Positions 27,817-36,850 of a stretch of DNA of 64,000 nt are shown in pieces. Below the pieces are notes generated by a model. It saw nothing but the letters and a program-made list of their open reading frames with translations. It made no database searches and was not told the origin of the DNA. Position numbers and translations under genes: made by a program. This DNA is from Legionella nagasakiensis (lineage in GTDB: Bacteria; Pseudomonadota; Gammaproteobacteria; Legionellales; Legionellaceae): assembly GCF_900639915.1 (NCBI RefSeq), contig NZ_CAAAID010000009.1, positions 1 through 64,000 on the forward strand, in the 5' to 3' direction. How positions within the stretch are numbered: the first letter of the stretch is position 1; each line of letters starts with the position of its first letter.

Positions 27817-28530
27817 CTAGAATAATCGGCGTGCCTGTAGTGATTCACCTATGGGGGAAGCATCATCGTCAGCTGAAGTAACGTCTGGAAAAAATCTTGG
27901 ATATCTGGCAGGAGCAACGTATTCCATGATTTGCAGCGTTTTCCCATGGTTGGCGGCAATCAATTTTTCTTGCACGGCAACACTGTCTGATAAGATGAAT
28001 GTCATTTCCTCAGAAGTGAGTGATAATTCCGACGCTATTTCAAAGTCACCGGATAGTGAAAGGTGGCCGATTTCAATGACGCATGAATCAGACAGCGGTG
28101 CTTTCATACTGTTTAAAATGGCTAATGGCCATAGGAGACTTGCTGCATCTGGATGAAAATCGCCGCTTTGGTGGTTTATTTTAGTAATTTGAGTAAAATC
28201 TTTAGAAAAGAAAATATTCCCGGCGGCCAGGCAGCTCTCCCGCATTTGTCGATGAGCAGGTACGTAGCGCCCAGGCTTGCCTTCGCGCGCTAACCACAAT
28301 ACATGTTCTTCATCGACGAGATAGCGGACGCTAAATTTTTTATTCCCTTCATCATCATCGAGTTTTTCAAGCTCTGTGATTAGCTCAGACAAGTGTTCTA
28401 TGGGGTAAAGAGTGTGTTTAGACGTTCGATCCCGGCGTGGTGTTGCAGGTGGGCGTCGAACGGGTGCAAAAGAAATGTCTTCGGTCAGTCTTGCGGTAAA
28501 AAGAGCAGATAATTCTTTTAATGTCATCAT
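27817..28530 (-). CDS. Protein of unknown function, possible effector-like
   Basis: 237 residues, soluble, no signal peptide or membrane segment. The N-terminal third is basic and Pro/Arg-rich (VRRPPATPRRDRTSKH). The central part, GNIFFSKDFTQITKINHQSG followed by DFHPDAASLLWPLAIL, looks like a short beta-rich module; I have an impression of similar modules in pathogen proteins but cannot name a family. The C-terminus ends in a polar, acidic stretch (TSADDDASPIGE) followed by LQARRLF. It converges with the permease, 14 bases apart. Function unassigned. Confidence 0.65.
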   Translation of the reverse strand: MMTLKELSALFTARLTEDISFAPVRRPPATPRRDRTSKHTLYPIEHLSELITELEKLDDDEGNKKFSVRYLVDEEHVLWLAREGKPGRYVPAHRQMRESCLAAGNIFFSKDFTQITKINHQSGDFHPDAASLLWPLAILNSMKAPLSDSCVIEIGHLSLSGDFEIASELSLTSEEMTFILSDSVAVQEKLIAANHGKTLQIMEYVAPARYPRFFPDVTSADDDASPIGESLQARRLF

Positions 28531-28591
28531 GTTACTGCTTGATTAAAAGAGGCCTATGCTAGCAAATTCGCAAATTATTGAGAATGATTTT

Positions 28592-29324
28592 TTAAGTATC
28601 CAATGGTGTTTTGTTGCTCTGAGATAACCAATGCTGAGCAATATCCATTCGTCTTGCTATCCAGACGTTCGAAAACGTTTTAATAAATTCTATAAAATGT
28701 TTGATTGCCATGCAGTGTCCTGGGCGACCACTTATTCTTGTTTCTTCATATAAACAAGTGAATGCGCATTTAAGATAGGTTAAAAAATCATTGGCCATAC
28801 TAAAGCCTGGGGTGGTGGTAAATCGGAAGTCGTTACAATCAAGCGTGTATGGAATGATTAAATGGTCGTCTTCAAAATAAGGCAAATCATCAGATTAACT
28901 ATCTGAATCATAAAGAAATCCCCCCATCTCCAGCAGTAATTGGCGCGTATGTTCACTGCGTCTGCCGCTATACCAACCATGGATGTCTTTTCTGGTTAAT
29001 TGTTTTATGGTTTGCATACACTTCCGGATGTGTTTTTTTCTTCCTCTTTTGACACAGTGGCATAATCAATCCAGCGCCAGCCATGCCCTGCAATATCATG
29101 ATTCGTTTCACGTAGGTAATCACAAAAGACGGGATTCAACGTTAAGGCATAGCCAGTTACAAAAAAAGTAACCGGTATATTGTCTTGATCAAATAAACGC
29201 ATAAGACGCCAAACTCCTGCGCGGCTTCCTTATAATTCACCACAAAATTTATGGCAATTCTAGCTTCATTGGGCCATTGGAGTGGAATGGCGTGCCTGCC
29301 GTAACCTACCATATCGCGTTTCAT
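28592..29324 (-). pseudogene. Decayed polysaccharide deacetylase (PuuE/allantoinase-like)
   Basis: Four pieces reconstruct the family. The start MKRDMVGYGRHAIPLQWPNE with RIAINFVVNY (ATG at 29324) is followed, after a missing stretch and in another frame, by GSRAGVWRLMRLFDQDNIPV, TFFVTGYALTLNP and HDIAGHGWRWIDY. A frame change occurs in the A7 run of gaagaaaaaaac; then HGWYSGRRSEHTRQLLLEMG and FLYDSDS are seen. An in-frame TAA interrupts just before DDLPYFEDDHLIIPYTLDCN, and the gene ends with VWIARRMDIAQHWL. An internal deletion, a frameshift and a nonsense codon make it non-functional. Confidence 0.85.
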
Positions 29325-29327
29325 GCT

Positions 29328-30176
29328 TTATCCTAACTCAAAGGTAGTAATGCCATAAATATGATTTAATTCTATTTGGGGCTGACCTTTTAGATACATG
29401 CGTGCGGTTTCAAATACCTTTTTAAATTGATAATGTTGGACTAAATGAATGGCATCGGGATTATTTTCAGGGATATCCAAATAAATGGGCTGGCCATGAG
29501 CATGGCTCGCTAAATTCAGAAACAATTTCTGAGCGATGTCAGGCGTATCAGCAAATAAAGGGCCAATTTTGAATCCTTGCTGACAGGATCGGATGACTCC
29601 ATAACCTTGAAGTTGTTGGTCATTATTAATATAGCCTAGGCTTTTTCCTTGAGGCTGGTTAATCCAACATCGTAAGAAGGTGGGGCGAAAGGCGGGAAAA
29701 TGACGGCGGTCATAGTGAACTAGATGGTCAAAGTCGATTTGCGTTAAGGGAACAATAGCTTTATTTTTAGTGGCAGAATAAGATGTTTTGCTTTCATAAC
29801 GAGCGTTATTATGCGCTATTTGATAACCAAGACGGTTGTACTTATCGAGCATATTGGTGACACCATCGATACCGGTATTGCGTTGTCCAATGTAAGTCAA
29901 TCGCTCTTTGGTTAAAGTCAATCCATAGCCTTGATTGCGATAAGCTTCATCAACAATATAAAATCCACAAAATGCAAACTGATCGTCATAAATGACGGCT
30001 GAGCCTGTGGCAATGAGCTTACCATTCAATTTGCCTGCAAAAAAACCGTGTGGGTCGGTCTGGTAAAAACAGTGGCTGTCATAAAGACCCGGGTTCCATC
30101 CTTCCTTGGTTGCCCAAGTGATCGCAAGTTGCACCTCTTTTTTAGTCATACGCTCAATGATGTAATTATTCTTCAT
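29328..30176 (-). CDS. GNAT-family N-acetyltransferase with C-terminal GNAT-like domain
   Basis: 282 residues from ATG 30176, which has GAGGAAAA upstream; a longer start at 30206 is less likely. The N-terminal half is a GNAT domain: WNPGLYDSHCFYQTDPHGFF, FAFCGFYIVDEAYRNQGYG (the acetyl-CoA-binding V-x-x-x-x-R-x-x-G-x-G region) and LTYIGQ. The C-terminal half (about 150-280) resembles the second, non-catalytic acetyltransferase-like domain of this group (RCWINQPQGKSLGY, GYGVIRSCQQGFKIGPLFAD). The acceptor substrate is unknown. The downstream neighbour is the decayed deacetylase. Confidence 0.85.
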   Translation of the reverse strand: MKNNYIIERMTKKEVQLAITWATKEGWNPGLYDSHCFYQTDPHGFFAGKLNGKLIATGSAVIYDDQFAFCGFYIVDEAYRNQGYGLTLTKERLTYIGQRNTGIDGVTNMLDKYNRLGYQIAHNNARYESKTSYSATKNKAIVPLTQIDFDHLVHYDRRHFPAFRPTFLRCWINQPQGKSLGYINNDQQLQGYGVIRSCQQGFKIGPLFADTPDIAQKLFLNLASHAHGQPIYLDIPENNPDAIHLVQHYQFKKVFETARMYLKGQPQIELNHIYGITTFELG

Positions 30177-30216
30177 TTTTTCCTCGTATGTTTTCGTATA
30201 GAGCACATTTTAGTAC

Positions 30217-31338
30217 TTATCTTGGCGCCATGTATCCATCAATCAGGCCCCCCTTGGAAAAAACGATTTGCCAAAGCTGCATACTACGGGCGCGAAAGCC
30301 GCCGGCGCAGGACAAGAGGTAATAAGTCCACATGCGATAAAAACGTTCATCATATTGGTTTTTTAATTGCTCCCAGTGTTCAACAAAATTCTGATGCCAT
30401 GCCATTAGCGTGTTATCGTAATACACCCCAAAATTTTGCCAGTCTTCCATGACAAAAAAGGGTTCCGTTGCCGTGGCCGTTTGGATTATGGACGGCAGCA
30501 TGCCATGAGGGAAAATATATTTTCTTATCCATTCATCCGCAAGAGAGGCCGTTTTATCCACACCGATTGAATGCAATAAAAATAAACCTTGATTGGCAAG
30601 TGAACGGTTAATGGCCTGCATAAATTCTTTATAATTTAAGTGACCGACGTGTTCAAACATGCCAATTGAGGCGACACGATCAAAAGGAACGTCCTGAATA
30701 TCACGATAATCTTGTAGGCGGATATCAACGTCTAAATTTTTACAATGATGTTTTGCAAATTCGTATTGTTGTTCTGAAATGGTAATGCCTACCACACGAA
30801 CGCCGTAATGTTCGGCGGCATATCTTGCAAGGCCACCCCAACCGCAGCCAATATCTAAAAGACGCATCCCGGGCTTTAACAGCAGTTTCTTACAGATCAA
30901 ATCCAGTTTGGCAATTTGTGCTTCATCTAAGTTATTGGTTTCTTTGTAATAGCCACAACTGTATACCATGTTTTTGTCCAGCATGGCCTGAAACAAAGAA
31001 TTCCCAATATTATAATGGCTGACACCTTGTTTTGCTCCTTGTTTATTTTGAAAATTAATGAGTTTTGCCAGCGCATGGGTAAAAAATACGCGAAATGGTA
31101 TTTTTATTTTTGTGTCTAATTTTGCACGAAAAACGCGATCAAAAAACATGTCCAAGCGTTCACAGTCCCACCATTTATCCATGTAAGCTTCGCCCAAACC
31201 AAGTGAGCCTTGCTGGATAAAGCGAGAATACACCTCATTATTATGAATTTGTATATCCCATGGTTGACTGCCATTGATGGTGATGCCAATTGATTCCAGC
31301 GTAGATTCAATCTGTTTTTTAGTTGCATTCCTTGTCAT
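30217..31338 (-). CDS. cfa: Cyclopropane-fatty-acyl-phospholipid synthase
   Basis: 373 residues. It methylenates unsaturated acyl chains of membrane phospholipids using S-adenosylmethionine. Signatures are QGSLGLGEAYMDKWWDCE, SHYNIGNSLFQAMLDKNMVYSCGY (read as SHYNIGNSLFQ and MVYSCGY), the SAM loop LLDIGCGWGGLARYAAEHYG, GITISEQQYEFAK and IGMFEHVGHLNY. Length fits the E. coli enzyme (about 380). It is a single gene with its promoter facing the metallophosphoesterase. Confidence 0.95.
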   Translation of the reverse strand: MTRNATKKQIESTLESIGITINGSQPWDIQIHNNEVYSRFIQQGSLGLGEAYMDKWWDCERLDMFFDRVFRAKLDTKIKIPFRVFFTHALAKLINFQNKQGAKQGVSHYNIGNSLFQAMLDKNMVYSCGYYKETNNLDEAQIAKLDLICKKLLLKPGMRLLDIGCGWGGLARYAAEHYGVRVVGITISEQQYEFAKHHCKNLDVDIRLQDYRDIQDVPFDRVASIGMFEHVGHLNYKEFMQAINRSLANQGLFLLHSIGVDKTASLADEWIRKYIFPHGMLPSIIQTATATEPFFVMEDWQNFGVYYDNTLMAWHQNFVEHWEQLKNQYDERFYRMWTYYLLSCAGGFRARSMQLWQIVFSKGGLIDGYMAPR

Positions 31339-31444
31339 GGTCTGGTACTTCCCATATGGTGTTTGAGGTATGATGGATCAAAATTTAGCGCAAAGTATAA
31401 GTTTATTAAAGTCTTTTGGTTAAGCTATTTAGGTAGGAAGCACT

Positions 31445-32233
31445 ATGAAACACCGTTGTTTATGGTTAACGGATCTGCATGTTGACCGATTATCCAAACA
31501 GGATTATCAACATTTGTTAGGCCGTATTTATAATGCTGCAGCCGATGTAATATGGCTAACCGGTGATATTGGAGACCCGCCTTATAATTGGCGCTTTCTT
31601 GCAACGCTTTTAGAGCAAATAAAAACATCCGTTTATTTTGTATTAGGGAATCATGATTTTTATGGATTGCATATTGCTGAAGCCCGTTCCAAGGCGGTTG
31701 AACTTATGAGAGATTATCCTAATGCGTATTACTTAACGGCCATGCCACCTTTAATAAGCAATGATGTCTTGTTAGCTGGTGTGGATGGTTGGGCGAATAC
31801 AGGTAGAATTCCTTTGTTAGAAAGAACATGGGATGGTGATGAAATTCAAGACTGGCGGGGCAACACGTTGGCTTCTTTGCAAGCGCACATGAATCAGGAA
31901 GCTAAAAAAGATGCTGAACAATTGATAATAAAATGTCAGCAAGGAATTAATAAGGCCATTAAAAAAATTTATCTGTTAACGCATGTACCGCCTGGACAAG
32001 CTTATTGGGAAAATGACTCAGTTAAATCTTGGCAAGCCAAACGTACCGTTTATTATTCGCAGGCTTTGGCAGCAGCACTGGATGAATTAAAAGCTTGCTA
32101 TCCGGATGTCCTGTTTAATTTGTTTAGCGGGCATTTACATCGGCCGTGTAATTATCGTATTGGCGACCAAGTTCAAGGTTTTGTTGCCGATGCCTATAAT
32201 CCTAATAAGCCATTTACTTGGATTTCAGTATGA
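31445..32233 (+). CDS. Calcineurin-like metallophosphoesterase
   Basis: 262 residues. It has the full dinuclear metal motif set: WLTDLHVD, WLTGDIGD, LGNHDFYG, THVPPG and SGHLHRP. Substrate is unknown. The next gene, priC-like, starts inside its stop codon (overlap of 4 bases), so the two are translated together. No signal peptide, hence cytoplasmic. Confidence 0.88.
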   Translation: MKHRCLWLTDLHVDRLSKQDYQHLLGRIYNAAADVIWLTGDIGDPPYNWRFLATLLEQIKTSVYFVLGNHDFYGLHIAEARSKAVELMRDYPNAYYLTAMPPLISNDVLLAGVDGWANTGRIPLLERTWDGDEIQDWRGNTLASLQAHMNQEAKKDAEQLIIKCQQGINKAIKKIYLLTHVPPGQAYWENDSVKSWQAKRTVYYSQALAAALDELKACYPDVLFNLFSGHLHRPCNYRIGDQVQGFVADAYNPNKPFTWISV

Positions 32234-32745
32234 ATAATAGAATCGAATCGGTTTTGCAGCTATCTGCAAGATTGCCTGAATTGCTGTGGAAATTAGAGAA
32301 CTTGGAGCCGTTAAGTTGGAAAACAATTCCCCAAGGTGTGTTTTATTCTTTTCCTGATATTACCTCAAAATCCTGTGTTGAAGAAATTAAGTCTGATCTG
32401 GAGCGATTAAAAATCCAGAATAGTGAGAGAAGTGCTCGCTATCTTGCCGAGAAAGTTGCCCGGAAGATTCATATCCTTGTAGCACTATGTTCCAGACACG
32501 AACACATGCAATCCATTAAATCAAGCAATCATGTTGGCATCAAAGCGATGAGTACTCACCATCAGTGGCTTGCTTCATTGCAGGATGAAATTGTAACGTT
32601 AAATGAACAACAACAGGCACTTGCAACCCGCCTGCTCCAATGTGAGGAATTGCCTGACTTACAAACTACATTGGCTATACAAGCGGCATTAGGAGAAGTT
32701 GAACGTCGGCTTACCCTTGCCAGGGAAACGTTGGCTCGTGCCTAA
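32230..32745 (+). CDS. priC: PriC-like primosomal replication protein N''
   Basis: 171 residues from ATG 32230, overlapping the previous stop. The protein is mostly helical and basic-acidic mixed, with the C-terminal pattern HHQWLASLQDEIVTLNEQQQ and LGEVERRLTLARETLARA resembling the PriC C-terminus. PriC helps reload the replicative helicase at stalled forks. The family is weakly conserved, so the assignment is moderate. Confidence 0.65.
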   Translation: MNNRIESVLQLSARLPELLWKLENLEPLSWKTIPQGVFYSFPDITSKSCVEEIKSDLERLKIQNSERSARYLAEKVARKIHILVALCSRHEHMQSIKSSNHVGIKAMSTHHQWLASLQDEIVTLNEQQQALATRLLQCEELPDLQTTLAIQAALGEVERRLTLARETLARA

Positions 32746-32788
32746 GCTTTATTAAGTTTTCTACCTAATGCTTGATGTTTTGATTTTT

Positions 32789-32824
32789 GTTTGACAGAAC
32801 GTGCTTGTTGCAGCACTGTCAAAC
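32789..32824 (+). promoter_or_regulatory. Strong hairpin ahead of the biotin carboxylase gene
   Basis: GTTTGACA pairs with TGTCAAAC, and inside it GTGCT pairs with AGCAC around a 6-base loop, with a short bulge on the left. It ends 23 bases before the start codon at 32848. No T-run follows. It could terminate or insulate the upstream operon, or act in the mRNA leader. Confidence 0.5.
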
Positions 32825-32847
32825 AGAACCTAATGGAGTAAAAATGG

Positions 32848-34281
32848 ATGTTTAAAAAAATTCTTGTAAGTAATCGTGGTGAAATTGCCTTGCGAATTAT
32901 TCAGGCTTGCAGAGATATGGATATTGCAGCCGTTGCTATATACAGTGAAGCCGATCGTTATGCGTTGCATGTAAAGCGGGCATCGCACGCGCATTGTCTC
33001 AGTAAAAACCCTCTGGATGCTTATTTAAACATCCGGCGCATTATTGAATATGCCAAGGCCACTGGTTGCGAGGCAATTCATCCGGGGTATGGTTTTTTAT
33101 CAGAAAATCCTGAGTTTGCCGAAGCGTGTCAACAAGCAGGAATCGTTTTTATTGGGCCCTCTTCATCTGTTATTGCCACAATGGGCTCGAAAGTGGAAGC
33201 GCGCAAAGTGATGAAGCAAGCCGGTGTTCCTGTGATCCCAGGCAGTGATGGTAATCTTGCAGACCCTGACGAAGCCGTTGCCTGTGCTGAGCGATTGACT
33301 TTCCCTGTTATGTTGAAGGCAACGTTTGGTGGTGGAGGACGTGGAATCCGTATTTGTCATAATGCCGAGCAGGTCAGGCAACAATTCATACGTGTGCAAT
33401 CGGAGGCTGGCAAGGCGTTTGGAGATGCGCATGTATTTATGGAAAAGTTAATCAGTCATCCTCGCCATATTGAAGTGCAAATTCTTGCCGACCACCACGG
33501 ACAAGCACTGCATTTATTTGAACGCGATTGTTCCATTCAACGGCGTCATCAAAAACTGGTTGAAATTGCGCCGGCTCCACAACTTGATGATAATATTCGA
33601 AAAACCCTGTATGGCTATGCCGTTCAGGCTGCAAAATCTGTAGGATATACCAATGCTGGCACTGTAGAATTCATTCTTGATGATCAAAATAATATTTATT
33701 TTTTAGAGATGAATACACGTTTACAAGTCGAGCATCCAATTACGGAACAGATTACTGGCGTGGATATTGTCCAAGAGCAAATTCGTATCGCTGCGGGCAT
33801 GAAACTTAATATGTGTCAGGAAGATATCGTGCGACGGGGCATTGCCATGGAGTTTCGTATTAACGCCGAAGATCCGCAAAATGATTTTTTACCAAGTTTT
33901 GGTCGAGTGACGCGTTATTATGTTCCTGGTGGTCCGGGGGTACGTACCGACAGCGCGATTTATACAGGATATAATATTCCGCCTGATTATGATTCTTTAT
34001 GTACGAAATTAACAGTTTGGGACCTTGATTGGCCAGCAGTACTGCGCCGAGCCAATCGTGCTTTGCGGGAAATGCGTCTATTTGGCGTTAAAACAACCAT
34101 TCCGTTTTATCTTGAAATGTTAAACTCTCAAGAATTTCAGCAAGGTTTGTTTGATACGGGCTTACTGGAGGCTCATCCGGAGTGGTTGCGTTATTCCAAT
34201 AAATCTTTACCGACGCAAAAGGCTGCGATTATTGCTGCAACCATTGCTGCTTATTCTGTACAAGATCAAGGCAAAGGGTAA
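32848..34281 (+). CDS. Biotin carboxylase (AccC / pyruvate carboxylase subunit A type), without adjacent partner
   Basis: 477 residues. ATP-dependent carboxylation of biotin. Motifs: KKILVSNRGEIALRII, EAIHPGYGFLSENPEF, the Gly-rich ATP loop FGGGGRGIR, EKLISHPRHIEVQIL, FERDCSIQRRHQKLVE, EMNTRLQVEHPITE and EFRINAEDP. The C-terminal extension (after residue 455) and overall style resemble the stand-alone PycA subunit that works with an oxaloacetate/pyruvate carboxyltransferase-BCCP chain, rather than AccC with accB. Neither partner is in the window. A short overlapping start (ATG at 32844) stops after three codons; ATG 32848 with GGAG upstream is the real one. Confidence 0.9.
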   Translation: MFKKILVSNRGEIALRIIQACRDMDIAAVAIYSEADRYALHVKRASHAHCLSKNPLDAYLNIRRIIEYAKATGCEAIHPGYGFLSENPEFAEACQQAGIVFIGPSSSVIATMGSKVEARKVMKQAGVPVIPGSDGNLADPDEAVACAERLTFPVMLKATFGGGGRGIRICHNAEQVRQQFIRVQSEAGKAFGDAHVFMEKLISHPRHIEVQILADHHGQALHLFERDCSIQRRHQKLVEIAPAPQLDDNIRKTLYGYAVQAAKSVGYTNAGTVEFILDDQNNIYFLEMNTRLQVEHPITEQITGVDIVQEQIRIAAGMKLNMCQEDIVRRGIAMEFRINAEDPQNDFLPSFGRVTRYYVPGGPGVRTDSAIYTGYNIPPDYDSLCTKLTVWDLDWPAVLRRANRALREMRLFGVKTTIPFYLEMLNSQEFQQGLFDTGLLEAHPEWLRYSNKSLPTQKAAIIAATIAAYSVQDQGKG

Positions 34282-34347
34282 TGTAACTGCTTCGCCTCAC
34301 CCACCGAACGTCTGTATTTGGCTCATCTTGCGCGAAAATCCAACCGT

Positions 34348-35136
34348 TCACCAAGATTTTGACGTACCCCCTTGAGCTATTATAGGATAATTGTCAATCA
34401 ATCGAATGCCGCCAATATTGACGGCGGCAAAACGTCTGTTTTGATGGTCTTCAATGTATTCTATTTCAATGCCTAGTTGATTGAGAGCTTTAATTATCTC
34501 TTCTTGAGGAAGCGGTTGATGAAAAACATGTGCAAATTGGTCGGCCAGTTTGCGTTGCTCAGAATTTAAGCGGTTATTGCGTGAACTAAAGGCAAGGCCG
34601 CTGGTTTCACGAATGATTGGGCAAGGTTTGATTTCAATATCCATAAAAAATGCAGAAACCATGTCGCGAATGAGCTGAAACTGTTGATAGTCTTTCTCGC
34701 CAAAATAAGCGCGATGTGGCTTAATAAGATTAAGCAGTTTCATGATGACGGTTAGTACTCCTGTAAAATGACCGGGTCTTTGTCGTCCTTCCATAAGTTG
34801 TGTGTGTTGATTTTCTTGGATTTGGTAACGATAACCATCGGCATATATGGCCTGTTCTTCGGGAAGAAGGCAGTAGTCAACGCCCAGGTCGGCTAATAAA
34901 TCCAAATCCGCTTTTAAAGTGCGGGGATAATGGTTGTAATCATCGGCTTGATTAAATTGGGTTGGATTAACAAAAATGCTGGCGACGGTATAATCGTTTT
35001 CTTGTTGACTGATAGCAAAAAGCGAGGCATGTCCGGCATGTAAATTGCCCATGGTGGGCACAAACCCCAATGAGCAATGGCTTGGCAGTTCATGGCGAAA
35101 GGCTTGCCACTCATCCAATTGATGAAAAAGATTCAT
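34348..35136 (-). CDS. panC: Pantothenate synthetase
   Basis: 262 residues from ATG 35136, with GAGGAAG upstream. It joins pantoate and beta-alanine using ATP. Motifs are [17 protein letters not shown] (HxGH nucleotidyl site), [41 protein letters not shown] and [12 protein letters not shown] (KMSKS-like loop). Slightly shorter than the 283 residues of E. coli. It starts 10 bases after panB in an operon. Confidence 0.95.
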   Translation of the reverse strand: MNLFHQLDEWQAFRHELPSHCSLGFVPTMGNLHAGHASLFAISQQENDYTVASIFVNPTQFNQADDYNHYPRTLKADLDLLADLGVDYCLLPEEQAIYADGYRYQIQENQHTQLMEGRQRPGHFTGVLTVIMKLLNLIKPHRAYFGEKDYQQFQLIRDMVSAFFMDIEIKPCPIIRETSGLAFSSRNNRLNSEQRKLADQFAHVFHQPLPQEEIIKALNQLGIEIEYIEDHQNRRFAAVNIGGIRLIDNYPIIAQGGTSKSW

Positions 35137-35146
35137 GATGACTTCC

Positions 35147-35935
35147 TCAAAAGGTGTGTTCAGGCATGGGAAATTCTTTTTGCGTAATATGCTTGGCGTA
35201 AGCATTGATGCCATTGAGGAGAACTTCTTTACCTTTGGCAAACTGGTGAACAAAACGCGGTTTAAGTTCTGTTTGCAAACCCAGTAAATCATGCCATACG
35301 AGTACCTGACCATCGGTTTCCACACCAGCACCAATGCCAATAGTAGGAATGCCAAGCGATTGGGTAATGTGTTTTGCTGCATGTCCTGGTACACATTCGA
35401 TAACCACTGCAAAGCAGCCTGCCGTTTCCAGTCTTTTGGCTTGCTGTAATAAATCCATGGCTTGTTCTTCGGCCTTACCCTGAACAACATAGCCGCCAAG
35501 TTGATGAATGGATTGTGGGGTAAGACCAATATGGCCCATCACTGGAACACCGGCAGTGACTATCTGTGATACGGTTTGGCAAACGTCTGGATCGGCGCCT
35601 TCAATTTTGATGGCATGTGCCCCTGCTTGCATGAGTTTTTTTACGTTGTCCATGGTATCGGACAGTGAAATTCGATGACCAAAGAAGGGGAGATCACTGA
35701 TTAAAAACTGTTGATGAAGGCCACGAGACACGGCCGCAGTATGCAATAACATCATGTCCATAGTAGCCATAATGGTGCTGTCATGACCATGGACTACCAT
35801 AGCAACAGAATCGCCTACCAGCACGCAATCAATGTTGGATTCCGCTACGATACAAGCCGAGGGATAATCATAGCAAGTCAGCATGACGATTTTTTCATGC
35901 CGCTCTTTTTTTCTTTTAAAATCATGAACTTTCAT
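35147..35935 (-). CDS. panB: 3-methyl-2-oxobutanoate hydroxymethyltransferase
   Basis: 262 residues from ATG 35935, with GGAGGGA upstream; a longer reading to 36007 lacks conservation. First committed step of pantothenate synthesis. Signatures: [57 protein letters not shown] and [11 protein letters not shown]. It forms an operon with panC. Confidence 0.96.
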   Translation of the reverse strand: MKVHDFKRKKERHEKIVMLTCYDYPSACIVAESNIDCVLVGDSVAMVVHGHDSTIMATMDMMLLHTAAVSRGLHQQFLISDLPFFGHRISLSDTMDNVKKLMQAGAHAIKIEGADPDVCQTVSQIVTAGVPVMGHIGLTPQSIHQLGGYVVQGKAEEQAMDLLQQAKRLETAGCFAVVIECVPGHAAKHITQSLGIPTIGIGAGVETDGQVLVWHDLLGLQTELKPRFVHQFAKGKEVLLNGINAYAKHITQKEFPMPEHTF

Positions 35936-36187
35936 GATTCCCTCCAGGACAGGAGGGGAGAAATAGCGGTAATTACATGAGATATAGGTACCTGTCGCAT
36001 GGATCAAGTCCTCCGAAAAATAAAAATAAAAAAGTCATCGCTCAGCAAAAGTCGATGCTTGTACTATCATAGCGAACAGGAATTAAAATGCAAGATGCGT
36101 TATAATTTAGCAATTGCTAATAAAATAGCTGCATGCAACGTATTCCAAGGGATTTAGGTACAAAACATCGCTAATACAGGGTTTTCT

Positions 36188-36850
36188 ATGCTGCCAATCG
36201 ATTATTTAAATATTCCCGGTGAGCATCCTTTTGTAACGGAAGGACAAGCGGGTCCGTTGGAAGGAATGTTCACGGTGCCAGAAAAGATGAGGACGGATTA
36301 CATTGCTGTCCTTGGGCATCCACATTCCTTGCAGGGCGGTTCGATGAATAATAAAGTCGTTACTACGTTAGCACGGTTATTTAAAGAGCTTGCTGTCCCA
36401 AGCATCCGATTTAATTTTCGTGGCGTTGGTCAATCGGCTGGTCTCTACGATCACGGCATTGGAGAAAGTGATGACATGTTGTCTATTGTCCAACAATATA
36501 AAGAGCAAGTCTCGCCAGTTAATTTCATTTTTGCTGGCTTTTCTTTTGGTTCTTACGTGGCTTATCGAACAGCAGCACAACATGAACATGCGTTATTGAT
36601 AACAGTAGCGCCACCCGTGCATCATTACGATTACATGGAATATGATTCTGTTCCGTCTCCTTGGATTTTGGTTCAAGGAGATGACGATGACATTGTGCCA
36701 TTGCAATTAGTCTTGGATTTTGCTTCGGGAGTGCAGCCTGCCATTTCAGTACTTCGCTTTCCTGAGACAGGACATTTTTTTCATGGCCGTTTACTTGAGC
36801 TTAAATCAGAATTGCTGGTGTTGGTCCGCAGGCAGGTTCCGTCTTTATGA
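36188..36850 (+). CDS. Alpha/beta hydrolase
   Basis: 220 residues. HPHSLQGGSMNNKVV near the N-terminus is the oxyanion region of the dienelactone hydrolase/YcjY-like subgroup. IRFNFRGVGQSAG precedes the nucleophile elbow GFSFGS. Candidate Asp and His are in GDDDDIVP and TGHFFHG. Substrate unknown; it might be a carboxylesterase or thioesterase-like enzyme. It overlaps zapE by 4 bases (ATGA). Confidence 0.85.
   Translation: MLPIDYLNIPGEHPFVTEGQAGPLEGMFTVPEKMRTDYIAVLGHPHSLQGGSMNNKVVTTLARLFKELAVPSIRFNFRGVGQSAGLYDHGIGESDDMLSIVQQYKEQVSPVNFIFAGFSFGSYVAYRTAAQHEHALLITVAPPVHHYDYMEYDSVPSPWILVQGDDDDIVPLQLVLDFASGVQPAISVLRFPETGHFFHGRLLELKSELLVLVRRQVPSL

Noticed and set aside
30048-30452. 134-codon open frame opposite the GNAT and cfa genes
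   Set aside because: It crosses the junction of two supported genes on the other strand and shows no family features.
34348-35529. panC starting far upstream within panB
   Set aside because: The extra 131 residues are out-of-frame panB sequence; ATG 35136 has a ribosome binding site and matches the family start.
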